NCBI RefSeq assembly: GCF_009495745.1
Contig: NZ_WIDQ01000012.1
Coordinates: forward strand, 1 to 64,000
Length of the DNA stretch: 64,000 nucleotides
Origin: Niveispirillum sp. SYP-B3756
Lineage (GTDB): Bacteria; Pseudomonadota; Alphaproteobacteria; Azospirillales; Azospirillaceae
Reading direction: 5' to 3'
Shown piece by piece: positions 39,834 to 48,583 of this stretch (positions within the stretch are counted from its first letter, which is position 1; each line of letters begins with the position of its first letter). Under the pieces are notes generated by a model that ran no database searches, was not told the DNA's origin, and worked only from the letters and a program-made list of their open reading frames with translations. Position numbers and translations under genes: made by a program.

Positions 39834-42731
39834 TTATGTCACTTCGCCCAGCAAACGACTCAGCAGGCCGTAGCCATAACGCTGGACAGTGGCTTCCAGC
39901 CGCAACTGTTCCTGTTCAGCATCCCGTCGCAACCCCATGCGGTTCAGGCCACGGATACGGCAGAATTTAGCCAGCGATGCATGGAGGACGGCCCCACGCT
40001 CTGCGGCACTGCGCTCCGCCTGATCAATCTCGGCCAGCCCATCAATGCTCCGCCCCAGTTCAATCAAGGCCAGGCCGCGCCTGGCATGGAGCACATCATC
40101 CAAAAGCGGTGAGGCGGCAGCGGCGGAGATGGACAGGGCGTCGTTGCAAAGGGCCAGCAACTCAGGATAGCGCCCCTGCCTTTGCAAAATCTCCCCCGCA
40201 TAGACGCGCACATAGATGCGGTTGAACGGATAGGTTCCGGCATCCGCCAACTGCAACGCCTGTTGCAGCTCCGCTGTCGGATCCTGTCCTTGATGGACCA
40301 GACAGCGGGCCCGCATGATGGCGATCAGCATCGCGCCATCCACCATCATGAAACGGCCCGGATGATGGCCCTGCCAGGCATCCGCACGGTCGGCGAAATC
40401 CAGCAGGGTCTGCGCCTGTTCCAGATTGCCGGCTTCGATATGGCAGCAGGCCGCCAGGATCTGCACCTCCGGATGGGCGCGGGCAGCCTGTCCGCCGCCT
40501 GACAGCAGCAAGGCCCGGTCGGCCAGGACCAGGGCATGGCGCAGCCCCCCATAAACCCATTCGTAGCTGACCTGCTGCACCAGCCCGGCAAGCGCCCGGC
40601 CCTCATCCCCGGCCTGATGGGCCAGTTCCACCGCGCGTTCCAATTCCGCCATGGCGCGGTCACGATCCCCCGCCGGCATGGCCGCCCGGGCCAGGATCAG
40701 CCGCAGATCAATCCCGGTTCGGGCGGCCTCTACATCCTGTGGCAGTTGGTCATTGGCCCGCACGGCCAGGGCAAACAGCGATACGGCCTCCGCCGCCAGC
40801 GAGCGTTGCAATGCCTCCTGCCCGGCCGCCCGGCCGGCCTGCACCGCCACCGGCCAAAGCTTGGCATGGTCGGCATGGCGCGCCTGGGCGGCAAGCCGGC
40901 CCGGCAATTGCGCAAAAACGCCGCCATCCAGCAATGCGGCCACCCGCCCATGCAGGCGCTGCCGCTCCCGCCGGGTGATACCTTCATAAACCGCCTCATG
41001 CATGAGCGCATGATGGAAACTATATTCCAGGCGCGGCAGCAGGCGTGTTTCATCAATCAGCCCGGCATCAGACAGGCCGGCCAGGGGCAGGCTGGGCACC
41101 GTGCATCCGGTGAGGGCGGAGAGCAGACCGACATCAAAGGTGGGGCCGATGACGGCCGCTGCCCGCAGCACATCACGCGCGTCGGGTGCCAGCCGGTCGG
41201 TACGGGCGGCCAGCAGGGCCTGCACCGTATTCGGCAGACGGCGCGCCGTGGGTATGCCCGGTTTCATACCACCGACAGGACCAGCCAGCGCATCCTGATC
41301 CACCAGAACCCGCACACATTCAATCAGGAAAAAGGGATTGCCCTGAGCCCGGCGCTGCAACTCCTCCTTGATCGGCTCCAGCGCCGGATCACGCCCCATG
41401 TAGCTGTCCAGCAATGCCTGGGCATCAGCGGCATTCAGAGGCGCCAGGATATGACCCTGGATCTCCCCCGCCTCCGTCAGCATTTCCGGTGGACGGACAT
41501 TGCGGCTGCTGCCCAGAACCAGGATTGGTTCCCCGGCACAACGCCGAAGCAGCGCGCTCAGCACCGCCAGCAACTCACTCCCTGCCCAGTGTAAATCCTC
41601 TACCACCAGCAAGATGGGGCGTCGGCGCGCCGCCAGCACCGCCAGTTCCGCCACCGCGCGGGCGGCCGTGGATAAACGCTCCGCCGCAGCCGCTGCAGAC
41701 GCGCCGCCGGACTGGGGGTGCAGCAAAGTGGCCAGCGCCTCCGCCAGCGGGCGCGACACACCGGCCGCCACGATGGTCGCCAGACTGTCCGCCATCTCGG
41801 GAGCAACAGGACGATCCAGCAACTCCCCCACCAGTTCCTGCAGCAATTGGGGGGCGCCCACCGGCTCAATGGCGGAAATTGACCATTCGATGACCCGAGC
41901 GCCGCGCCACCGCGCCTCCGCCGCCAGCAGCGACAACAGACGGGACTTGCCCAGCCCAGCTTCCCCGCTGACGATATGCATGAGGGGAACGGGTTTGGCT
42001 GGCGGCGTCTGGGCACCACCGGACAGCGCCGACAAAGCGATGGACAGGGTACGCCGCAGCCCCTCCCGCCCCACCATGGGCAGTTGCTGGCCACGATGCA
42101 GGCGACGGCGGCGCACGCCCAGCAATTCGAAGGTGCCGATCTTGTCCAGGGCCGTCAGCGACAATGTATCGCCCGCCCGCATATCCATCCAGTCGGCGGC
42201 CAGGGCGGCCGTGCTGTCGGACAGCCTTACCCTGTTGGGCAGGGCCGCCTGCTGCAATTTGGCAGCAGCATGAACGGCGCGGCCTACAGCGGGCGATCCG
42301 TTCTGGTGACGCAGGGCGCTGCCATCCCAGACGATCTCCCCGGAGCAGAGGCCGACACGCACAGCGCAGGCCTGGCTGCGCGCGATCTCCCGTACGATGG
42401 CGTCAGCGGCGGCACAGGCCCGTACCGCATGGTTTTCCTGTGCCGCCGGCGCGCCGAACACGGCATAGACGCCATCACCCAGCCGCTGGCAGACCGTGCC
42501 GCCATAACGCTGGATGTGCCGCACCATCACATCAATCACCCCTTTCAGAAGATCGCGCGCATCTTCCGGATCGCTGGGGGCAATCCACTGAGTGGAATTG
42601 ACGATGTCACAGAAAAAAATAGTCGCCGTGCGGCGGTCAACCTCCTCCACCGCGCCAAGATCAGCGCGCTGCGCCACCGGCGCGATGAGGCCGAACTGCA
42701 AGCCTGCTGCCGACACGTCGTCCACCTTCAC
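39834..42731 (-). CDS. Class III nucleotide cyclase-AAA ATPase-TPR signalling protein
   Basis: 965 aa. The N-terminal adenylate/guanylate cyclase domain (about 33-205) has metal-binding aspartates D42 (FFCDIVNST) and D86 (RLGDGVYAVFG). The AAA/STAND NTPase has Walker A SGEAGLGKS (255-263) and Walker B ILLVVEDLHWAG. It is followed by winged-helix and TPR-like helical repeats to the end. This cyclase-AAA-TPR architecture is widespread in alphaproteobacteria and usually lacks a known signal. No LuxR HTH is seen at the C-terminus. It is co-oriented with the TPR glycosyltransferase upstream. It may make cAMP, but product and input are not determinable. Confidence 0.88.
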   Translation of the reverse strand: MKVDDVSAAGLQFGLIAPVAQRADLGAVEEVDRRTATIFFCDIVNSTQWIAPSDPEDARDLLKGVIDVMVRHIQRYGGTVCQRLGDGVYAVFGAPAAQENHAVRACAAADAIVREIARSQACAVRVGLCSGEIVWDGSALRHQNGSPAVGRAVHAAAKLQQAALPNRVRLSDSTAALAADWMDMRAGDTLSLTALDKIGTFELLGVRRRRLHRGQQLPMVGREGLRRTLSIALSALSGGAQTPPAKPVPLMHIVSGEAGLGKSRLLSLLAAEARWRGARVIEWSISAIEPVGAPQLLQELVGELLDRPVAPEMADSLATIVAAGVSRPLAEALATLLHPQSGGASAAAAAERLSTAARAVAELAVLAARRRPILLVVEDLHWAGSELLAVLSALLRRCAGEPILVLGSSRNVRPPEMLTEAGEIQGHILAPLNAADAQALLDSYMGRDPALEPIKEELQRRAQGNPFFLIECVRVLVDQDALAGPVGGMKPGIPTARRLPNTVQALLAARTDRLAPDARDVLRAAAVIGPTFDVGLLSALTGCTVPSLPLAGLSDAGLIDETRLLPRLEYSFHHALMHEAVYEGITRRERQRLHGRVAALLDGGVFAQLPGRLAAQARHADHAKLWPVAVQAGRAAGQEALQRSLAAEAVSLFALAVRANDQLPQDVEAARTGIDLRLILARAAMPAGDRDRAMAELERAVELAHQAGDEGRALAGLVQQVSYEWVYGGLRHALVLADRALLLSGGGQAARAHPEVQILAACCHIEAGNLEQAQTLLDFADRADAWQGHHPGRFMMVDGAMLIAIMRARCLVHQGQDPTAELQQALQLADAGTYPFNRIYVRVYAGEILQRQGRYPELLALCNDALSISAAAASPLLDDVLHARRGLALIELGRSIDGLAEIDQAERSAAERGAVLHASLAKFCRIRGLNRMGLRRDAEQEQLRLEATVQRYGYGLLSRLLGEVT

Positions 42732-42866
42732 GCATTCAAACCGGCTTCAGCTTAACACTCGCTAATCCGAAGAGCGATCCGTCCGCCTTATTACAAAAGT
42801 ATAGGTGTGCAGGATAGCACCACCAACAGTCGTTGCAATAGCCGCCTTGACCACCGATCAGGTTGG

Positions 42867-44864
42867 TTATGACCGCAGTCGCTGCAACATATTATAGGCA
42901 CTGCGCATAGCATGTTCCAGATTTCCCGCTGGCGCCGGCAGCAATTTCTGGGAAGCAAACCAGGGGCGAACGGCCGTTCCCAGCCGCGACCAGTCACCAA
43001 TCCCGCCGGTCCGCCAGACCGGCACACCCAGCGCTCCAGCCATTTCACCAATTGCAGTTGGGGCGGTGATCACCAGATCCAGGTTGGCAATCAGCGCCGC
43101 CACCCCCTCCAGATCGTCGGTCAAATCCAGCCCGGGAGCCTGGTGCAGGCGCGCACCCGCCTGACATTCCAACAGCCCGATCTCCTCCGGCAGGGCACCA
43201 TATTGCAGGTTGATCGGTATTACGCCGGGCTCCGCCAGCAGGGGCGCCCACCAGTCGAGGGCGCCATAGCTGGCCAGCCGCCGGTGCGTCATCAGCCGCG
43301 ACCGCCAGCACAATCCGACCCGTAACCCGGTCCCCAGACTATTCAACCAATCGCGCATCACAGCAGTGCGGCGACGGTCCGGCACCAGATAGGGGCTGCC
43401 CTGATAAGCGGAAAGCGCCTCCCCGGCCAACAGGGCGGGCAGCGTGCCGGCCGGGCAGTGCCGTTGCGCCTGGGGCTGTTCCGGCGGACTGCCCGGCGGC
43501 GGCAATGGCGGCTCCGGCCGAACTGTCAGCGTGGGGAAACTGCGGGTGAACAAGCCCAGCAGCCGTTTGTCACATTCGATGATCAACTGGCCAACGCGCG
43601 CGGCGGCGGCGTGATAAAAGCTGGCGAACATCAACTCGTCCCCCAGCCCCTGCTCCCGCCAAAGCAGCAAGCTGCCCTCCGGCAACGTTTCCCCCTGCCA
43701 GGCTGGAACGGTAAAGGTCCGCTGTGGCCGCGCCTCACCAGCCGCAAAACGGCTTTCATAATCTGCGCCGCCTTTTCCCAGGTGCCCCTGCTCCAGCAAC
43801 AGCAGCGCCCGGCTCATCCTGGCATTGGCCAGATCGGGGTCCAATGCCAGTGCCCGATCCAGATCGGCCATGGCACTTCCCACCTGCCGACGCTGGAGTC
43901 GGCACAGGGCCAGATTGCCCCAGGCCTCCGCATGGGAGGCATCCAGGGAAAGGGCACGCGACAGCACCGCTTCGGCTTCATCAAGCTGGCCCAGCACTTC
44001 CAGTGCGGTCCCCAGATTGGCCATACCGCCGGCATGGCCGGGGGCCAGGGCCAACCCGGCCCGGTAGGCCCGAACCGCCTCAAGCGGCCGATCCAGCGCC
44101 TGCAGGGCCACGCCCTGGGAAATATGGGCTTCTGCGTGCTGCGGATTGGCCGCAACGGCCTGCCGATGACAATCCAGCGCGCCTTCAAGGTCTCCCAGAC
44201 GAACCAGCATATTGCCCAGATTGGTCAAGGTTTCCCCATGGCCGGGGCGCAAAAGCAGCGATTGCCGATAAGCATTGGCCGCCGCCGTCCATTGTTGCCG
44301 GACCGCAAAGATGCCACCCAGATTGTTCCATGCCTGAGCATGGCCGGGGTCAAGGGCCAGCACGGCCCTGAATTCAGCAACAGCCCCCTCCAGATCCCCC
44401 ACGGCAACACAGCTATTGGCCAGATTGAAATGCGTGCCGACATGGGATGGGCGCCCCAGCAAAGCGCGGCGATATGCCTCAACCGCCTCGCGGTGGGCGC
44501 CCAGATCGGCGAGCGCATTGCCCAGATTGAAATGGAATGAAGGCTGATCCGGCTTCAGCGTCAGCGCACGGCGATGGGCCTCGGCGGCGGCCGCCGGCTG
44601 ACCGGCCGCACGCAGCGCACTGCCCAGGTTATCCGCCATATCGGCCGCTGTCGGGGAAGAGGCCACCGCCTTTTGCAGCAAAGGAACCGCCTGCCCGGCA
44701 CTCCCCAACTGCAACAAGGCGACACCCAGCAGGTTGAGCAGCGGCCCATGATCCGGCCGCTGGCGCATGAGAGTCTTATACAGGGGCACCGCTGCTGATA
44801 AGTCACCAGCCTGATGCAGCCGCAATGCCTCGCGCAGCCGGGCATCAAAGACGGTCTTGTTCAT
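42867..44864 (-). CDS. TPR-repeat glycosyltransferase-like protein
   Basis: 665 aa. The first about 370 residues are ten or so TPR units with the regular pattern A-x-x-x-YRRAL--P-x-x-x-A--NLG-AL. The C-terminal about 290 residues resemble the glycosyltransferase domain of TPR proteins related to GT9/GT41 (GLRVGLCWRSRLMTHRR; LDLVITAPTAIGEMAGALGV; WRTGGIGDW). Such proteins are often near flagellar genes and are suspected flagellin or surface-protein glycosyltransferases, which fits flaF next door. GGATAAG precedes the ATG. It diverges from flaF. Confidence 0.85.
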   Translation of the reverse strand: MNKTVFDARLREALRLHQAGDLSAAVPLYKTLMRQRPDHGPLLNLLGVALLQLGSAGQAVPLLQKAVASSPTAADMADNLGSALRAAGQPAAAAEAHRRALTLKPDQPSFHFNLGNALADLGAHREAVEAYRRALLGRPSHVGTHFNLANSCVAVGDLEGAVAEFRAVLALDPGHAQAWNNLGGIFAVRQQWTAAANAYRQSLLLRPGHGETLTNLGNMLVRLGDLEGALDCHRQAVAANPQHAEAHISQGVALQALDRPLEAVRAYRAGLALAPGHAGGMANLGTALEVLGQLDEAEAVLSRALSLDASHAEAWGNLALCRLQRRQVGSAMADLDRALALDPDLANARMSRALLLLEQGHLGKGGADYESRFAAGEARPQRTFTVPAWQGETLPEGSLLLWREQGLGDELMFASFYHAAAARVGQLIIECDKRLLGLFTRSFPTLTVRPEPPLPPPGSPPEQPQAQRHCPAGTLPALLAGEALSAYQGSPYLVPDRRRTAVMRDWLNSLGTGLRVGLCWRSRLMTHRRLASYGALDWWAPLLAEPGVIPINLQYGALPEEIGLLECQAGARLHQAPGLDLTDDLEGVAALIANLDLVITAPTAIGEMAGALGVPVWRTGGIGDWSRLGTAVRPWFASQKLLPAPAGNLEHAMRSAYNMLQRLRS

Positions 44865-45006
44865 GAAATCTTATCCAATTTCCGACATGATGCACTCGGC
44901 ATCGGCAGGACGGGCCGGCGCTGAAGACGCACTCTAAGGCATTATTCTTGTCGGACGTACCCCATTGTGGAATAATGCATCTGTCTTATTGGTCCGTTCA
45001 CAGGAC

Positions 45007-45489
45007 ATGGCACCCGTTATGAAGCCAGCGACCGGTTACACAAACCGCCCCGTCTCTGAGGATCCCCGCGATGTGGAGGCTTGGGGTTTGACCGAAGCAG
45101 CCCGGCGCCTGATCCATGCGCGTCAGGCGCCGGATAATCCGGAACTGCTGCGTCAGGCTCTCTCGCTCAATCAGCGGCTCTGGACCATCTTCCAGACCTC
45201 CATGGTCGATCCGGAATGTCCGCTGCCGCGTGACGTGCGCGATAATATCCTCACCCTGTCCATCATCGTTGATCGGCAGACGTTTGATCGGCTGATCGAT
45301 CTGGATACGACGAAGCTTGATCGGTTGATTGACATTAATCGGGCAGTGGCGACCGGATTGTCGCAGCGGCCAGCGGCGGGCGACAGTCCTGTTGCGGCCC
45401 CGTCCCAGGCCACCGCACCGGTCCCCCCACCGAGGCCGAAGCCCAACCAACCGCCAATGCCAAGCGGCAAACTGAGCATATCGATCTGA
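45007..45489 (+). CDS. flaF: Flagellar biosynthesis regulator FlaF
   Basis: 160 aa from the ATG at 45007 (CACAGGAC upstream). A TTG at 44965 or an ATG at 45019 is also possible. The core matches FlaF: VEAWGLTEAARRLIHARQ, LLRQALSLNQRLWTIFQT, LPRDVRDNILTLSIIVDRQT. FlaF works with FlbT in alphaproteobacteria to couple flagellin translation to hook completion. The C-terminal about 40 residues are Pro-rich (VPPPRPKPNQPPMPSGKLSI), longer than usual. No flagellin or flbT is in the window. Confidence 0.8.
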   Translation: MAPVMKPATGYTNRPVSEDPRDVEAWGLTEAARRLIHARQAPDNPELLRQALSLNQRLWTIFQTSMVDPECPLPRDVRDNILTLSIIVDRQTFDRLIDLDTTKLDRLIDINRAVATGLSQRPAAGDSPVAAPSQATAPVPPPRPKPNQPPMPSGKLSISI

Positions 45490-45601
45490 TCGGTCGCTGA
45501 CCGGCTCATGTGAGTGTTTGATTGCATTTTATCTAATTCCGGCCTAGACTGGCTGGTAATTCGGTTCTCCTGCCGATCATGGATCTTGGAAAGGATCTGC
45601 C

Positions 45602-46384
45602 ATGGTCACGTCCATTCTCTCTTCCAGCAGCACTGACACTGCTGCCAGCCTTGCCGCCGCCAGCCAAGCCATTGCTGAAGGTAAGGTGAAGGCTGCCCAG
45701 GCCGTCGCTGATCTGTCGACAATTGGCGACAGTGTTGCCGCGCTGCAGGAAAAGCAGAGGAAGCAGGAAGAACAGTCGCTGGCACAGTCCAAGATCAATG
45801 TTCAGACCTTGGAAAAGCAGGTCTACAAATCCGCCTATGCCACCACCAGCTCGGCCACTGATATTGGCAACCTAGTGGCGGACAATACCCGGCTGAATGT
45901 CTATAGCGCCCTGAAGAAGGGTGACAAAGGGGATGTTTATCGCTTTACGACGCAGGGAACCGGGTCGATCACCTTGGGCACGGTCAGCGATCCAGGGCTG
46001 CGGGTACAGGTGATGACCCGCTATGGCGGGGTTCTGGCCGACAGCAAGGAAGGCACTGGCAAAAGCAACGAAAGTTTCAAGGCCCTGCAGACGGGCGACC
46101 TGAAGCTGGACAATGGTGAGTATTTCATCAAAGTCACCCATGATGGCACCACCCCGCTGGACGAGAAGGGGAAACCCATCGAGGACAAGAACTACGCCAT
46201 CCAGCTTTCCAAGGGCCTGTACAAGACCGACTATGATACCATCGCCAAACAGGCGACGGCAGCCAGCAGCACACCCCAACTTTCTTCCGCACAGCTGGAA
46301 CTGCAGAATATGCTGCAGACCCAGTCCTATACCCCGACCGGGCAAAGCGGCACAAAGAAGCTGTTGGGCATTCTCGGCGGTTGA
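45602..46384 (+). CDS. Unrecognised protein next to flaF with PPC-like domain
   Basis: 260 aa with AAAGGATCTGCC before the ATG. There is no cleavable signal peptide. The N-terminus is Ser/Thr/Ala-rich, as in substrates of flagellar type III export. Residues about 30-80 are strongly helical/coiled (ALQEKQRKQEEQSLAQSKIN). Residues about 95-205 look like a beta-sandwich of PPC or jelly-roll type (GDVYRFTTQGTGSITLGTV; LKLDNGEYFIKVTHDGTTPL). The C-terminus is Gln/Thr-rich. Placement 112 nt after flaF suggests a secreted flagellar or surface protein. The family is not recognised. Confidence 0.65.
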   Translation: MVTSILSSSSTDTAASLAAASQAIAEGKVKAAQAVADLSTIGDSVAALQEKQRKQEEQSLAQSKINVQTLEKQVYKSAYATTSSATDIGNLVADNTRLNVYSALKKGDKGDVYRFTTQGTGSITLGTVSDPGLRVQVMTRYGGVLADSKEGTGKSNESFKALQTGDLKLDNGEYFIKVTHDGTTPLDEKGKPIEDKNYAIQLSKGLYKTDYDTIAKQATAASSTPQLSSAQLELQNMLQTQSYTPTGQSGTKKLLGILGG

Positions 46385-46385
46385 A

Positions 46386-46434
46386 GGAACACAAAATCTT
46401 CCTGGATCGCTCTCGATCAAGGGGGATTGGTATA
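46386..46434. repeat. Dispersed palindromic repeat, second copy
   Basis: About 49 nt closely matching 9455-9503: GGAAC-ACAAAATC, inner GATC/GATC and final GATTGGTATA. The stem changes (AATCTTCCT with AGGGGGATT) are compensated by G-U pairing. It lies just after the stop of the 45602 gene. Confidence 0.6.
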
Positions 46435-46453
46435 TTATCGGATAATGGACATG

Positions 46454-46490
46454 AAAAAGGGCGGTGAGGCCAAAGCTCACCGCCCTTTTT
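46454..46490. terminator. Bidirectional rho-independent terminator
   Basis: Perfect stem AAAAAGGGCGGTGAG/CTCACCGCCCTTTTT with a 7-nt loop, between the convergent 45602 gene and thiL. T-tracts are present on both strands. Confidence 0.9.
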
Positions 46491-46509
46491 GCATTTGTAC
46501 CGCCGCTAC

Positions 46510-47514
46510 TCAGCGATGCTCCCAGCCGCCTTGGCCGATGGGCATTTCAACCCCACCCATGCCCAGAACCGCCACCCCCACCGGGCCTTCCGTCACCCGC
46601 CCTATGCGCGTGACGGTGACACCGGCGCTGGCAGCAGCGGCGGCAATATCATCGCCCTTGCCGGCTGGCGCTGTGAAGGCAACCTCATAATCATCACCCC
46701 CCGTCAGCACGGCGCTCAGCAGCTCCGGCTGGCGGGTCACCAGACGGGCGGCAGCAGGCGACAACGGCACCGTACGGGCATCCAGCGCGATGCCGACATT
46801 GCTGGCGGCCGCCAGATGACGCAGATCCCCCACCAGCCCATCGGAGATGTCCAGGGCCGCCGTGGCAAAAACACGCAAGGAGGCAACAAGCTCCAGCCGG
46901 GGTGAGGGGCGGCGCAGGCGTCCCACCAGATAGGCACGGTCGGCATCCGGCACCGGCTGGGCCAAGGTGCCCAAGGCCAGTTTCAAGCCCAGGGCGGCAT
47001 CGCCGATATTGCCGGTGACGAAAACCGCATCACCCGGTCGGGCGCCCTTGCGCCGGATCATCGTGCCGCGCGGCACGATGCCCAGCGCGTTAATGGTCAG
47101 CGACAGGGGGCCCTGGGTGGAAACACTGTCCCCCCCCAGCAGGTTGGTCTTGAAGGCGCGCTGTGCCACGCCCAACCCGGCGGCAAAGGCGGCGACCCAT
47201 TCATCGCTGGTGCTCCGCGGCAGTGCCATCACCAGACTATAGGCCAGGGGTTCGGCCCCCTTGGCCGCCAGATCCGACATATTGACAGCCAGGATCTTGT
47301 GCGCCAGATCCGCCGGATCATCGCCGGGCAGGAAATGCACGCCGGCCACCATGCCATCGCAGGTGGCCACCAACTGCTGATCGGCCGGCACATCCAGCAC
47401 GGCCGCATCATCCGTCAGATCGAAGGCACCGGGCACCCCCACGGCCAGCGGCCGGAAATAGGCCGCGATCCGGCCGAATTCCCCCAACCCTGCCCCTGCC
47501 ACGGCCTGTGTCAC
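46510..47514 (-). CDS. thiL: Thiamine-monophosphate kinase
   Basis: 334 aa. The GTG start overlaps the nusB stop (GTGA), so translation is coupled. The N-terminal AIRS-type ATP-binding domain opens with GEFGRIAAYFRPLA and contains VNMSDLAAKGAEPLAYSLVM. The C-terminal domain carries DISDGLVGDLRHLAAAS and LLSAVLTGGDDYEVAFTAP. It phosphorylates thiamine monophosphate to the cofactor thiamine diphosphate. It is last gene of the rib-nusB operon and ends at a strong terminator. Confidence 0.96.
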   Translation of the reverse strand: MTQAVAGAGLGEFGRIAAYFRPLAVGVPGAFDLTDDAAVLDVPADQQLVATCDGMVAGVHFLPGDDPADLAHKILAVNMSDLAAKGAEPLAYSLVMALPRSTSDEWVAAFAAGLGVAQRAFKTNLLGGDSVSTQGPLSLTINALGIVPRGTMIRRKGARPGDAVFVTGNIGDAALGLKLALGTLAQPVPDADRAYLVGRLRRPSPRLELVASLRVFATAALDISDGLVGDLRHLAAASNVGIALDARTVPLSPAAARLVTRQPELLSAVLTGGDDYEVAFTAPAGKGDDIAAAAASAGVTVTRIGRVTEGPVGVAVLGMGGVEMPIGQGGWEHR

Positions 47515-48062
47515 GAACCGGCCTTCTTGGCGGCCGCCTTGGCTGCCATTTCCTCCGGGCGCAGGGCGCGGGCCAGCTTGTCCAGCACGCCATTCACCAT
47601 GCCGGGCTCGCGTCCCGCGAAGAAGGCGTGGGTGACGTCGATATAATCATTGATGATGATGTGCGGCGCCACCGGACCATTGGCCAGCAATTCCCAGGCC
47701 CCAGCGCGCAGAATGGCCCGCAGCAGCAGTTCCATCCGGTCCAGCGACCATTGCCGGTCCAGCAGACCGCCCAGCAACTCATCCACCTCGGCCAGACGGG
47801 CCTGAACACCGCGCACGATGTCGCCGAACAGCACCGTATCCGCCGTCACGAATTCGTCGCCATCCTGCTCCTGCCCGATGCGGTGGCGGACAAATTCCAT
47901 AATCACCGCATCGCTGGACGCGCCGGCAAGATCGATCTGGTACAGCGCCTGCACCGCTGCCAGACGGGCAGCGCTGCGCCGGGCCTTGGCAGAGCCGGTG
48001 GGCTTGATCTTGGGCGGCGGCTCCGGCTTGGGCGGCAGGGCGATCTTCTTGCGCGGCGGCAT
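47511..48062 (-). CDS. nusB: Transcription antitermination factor NusB
   Basis: 183 aa; the core is the usual length, preceded by a basic Pro/Lys tail (MPPRKKIALPPKPEPPPKIK). Family features include RRSAARLAAVQALYQIDLAG, LDRMELLLRAILRAGAWELL and IIINDYIDVTHAFFAG. NusB with NusE binds boxA in rRNA leaders for antitermination. It is 10 nt downstream of ribH and overlaps thiL by 4 nt. Confidence 0.96.
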   Translation of the reverse strand: MPPRKKIALPPKPEPPPKIKPTGSAKARRSAARLAAVQALYQIDLAGASSDAVIMEFVRHRIGQEQDGDEFVTADTVLFGDIVRGVQARLAEVDELLGGLLDRQWSLDRMELLLRAILRAGAWELLANGPVAPHIIINDYIDVTHAFFAGREPGMVNGVLDKLARALRPEEMAAKAAAKKAGS

Positions 48063-48072
48063 GGTTCAAAAC

Positions 48073-48537
48073 TCAGCGGGAAAAAAGGCGGAATTGCTGT
48101 TTCAGGGCGATCATCTGCAAACAGGCATTTGCAGCGAAGCCGCCCTTGTTCTTCTGGTTGACGGCAGCGCGCACCCAGGCCTGTTCCCGGTTCTCGGTGG
48201 TCAGAATGCCATTGCCGATGGCCAGCGTATAACGCAGGGCCAGATCCTGCAGGCCACGGGCACTTTCATTGCACACGTAATCATAATGGGTGGTTTCACC
48301 CCGGATCACGCAGCCCAGTGCCACATAGCCATCAAAACGGCGGCGACCGGAATAGAAATCCATCGAGCGGACGGAGAACTGGATGGCCGCCGGCACCTCA
48401 TAAACGCCGGGCACCTGGAAAATCTCATAGGTGGCACCGGCCTTCTCCAGCTCGGCCACCGCGCCCTTCACCAGTTCATCGGCGAGATCTTCGTAGAAGC
48501 GGGCTTCCACGATCATGATATGGGGCGCGTCGGCCAT
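48073..48537 (-). CDS. ribH: 6,7-dimethyl-8-ribityllumazine synthase
   Basis: 154 aa from the ATG at 48537 (GGAAGAATCAGCC upstream). Conserved parts are VPGVYEVPAAI, GCVIRGETTHYDYVCNESA and ILTTENREQAWVRA. It condenses ribityl-aminouracil with dihydroxybutanone phosphate to form lumazine, the step before riboflavin synthase. An in-frame extension upstream overlaps ribB and is not needed. Confidence 0.97.
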   Translation of the reverse strand: MADAPHIMIVEARFYEDLADELVKGAVAELEKAGATYEIFQVPGVYEVPAAIQFSVRSMDFYSGRRRFDGYVALGCVIRGETTHYDYVCNESARGLQDLALRYTLAIGNGILTTENREQAWVRAAVNQKNKGGFAANACLQMIALKQQFRLFSR

Positions 48538-48583
48538 GGCTGATTCTTCCTGTAAAAGACGAAAGCGACGGGTTGCCGGCAAC

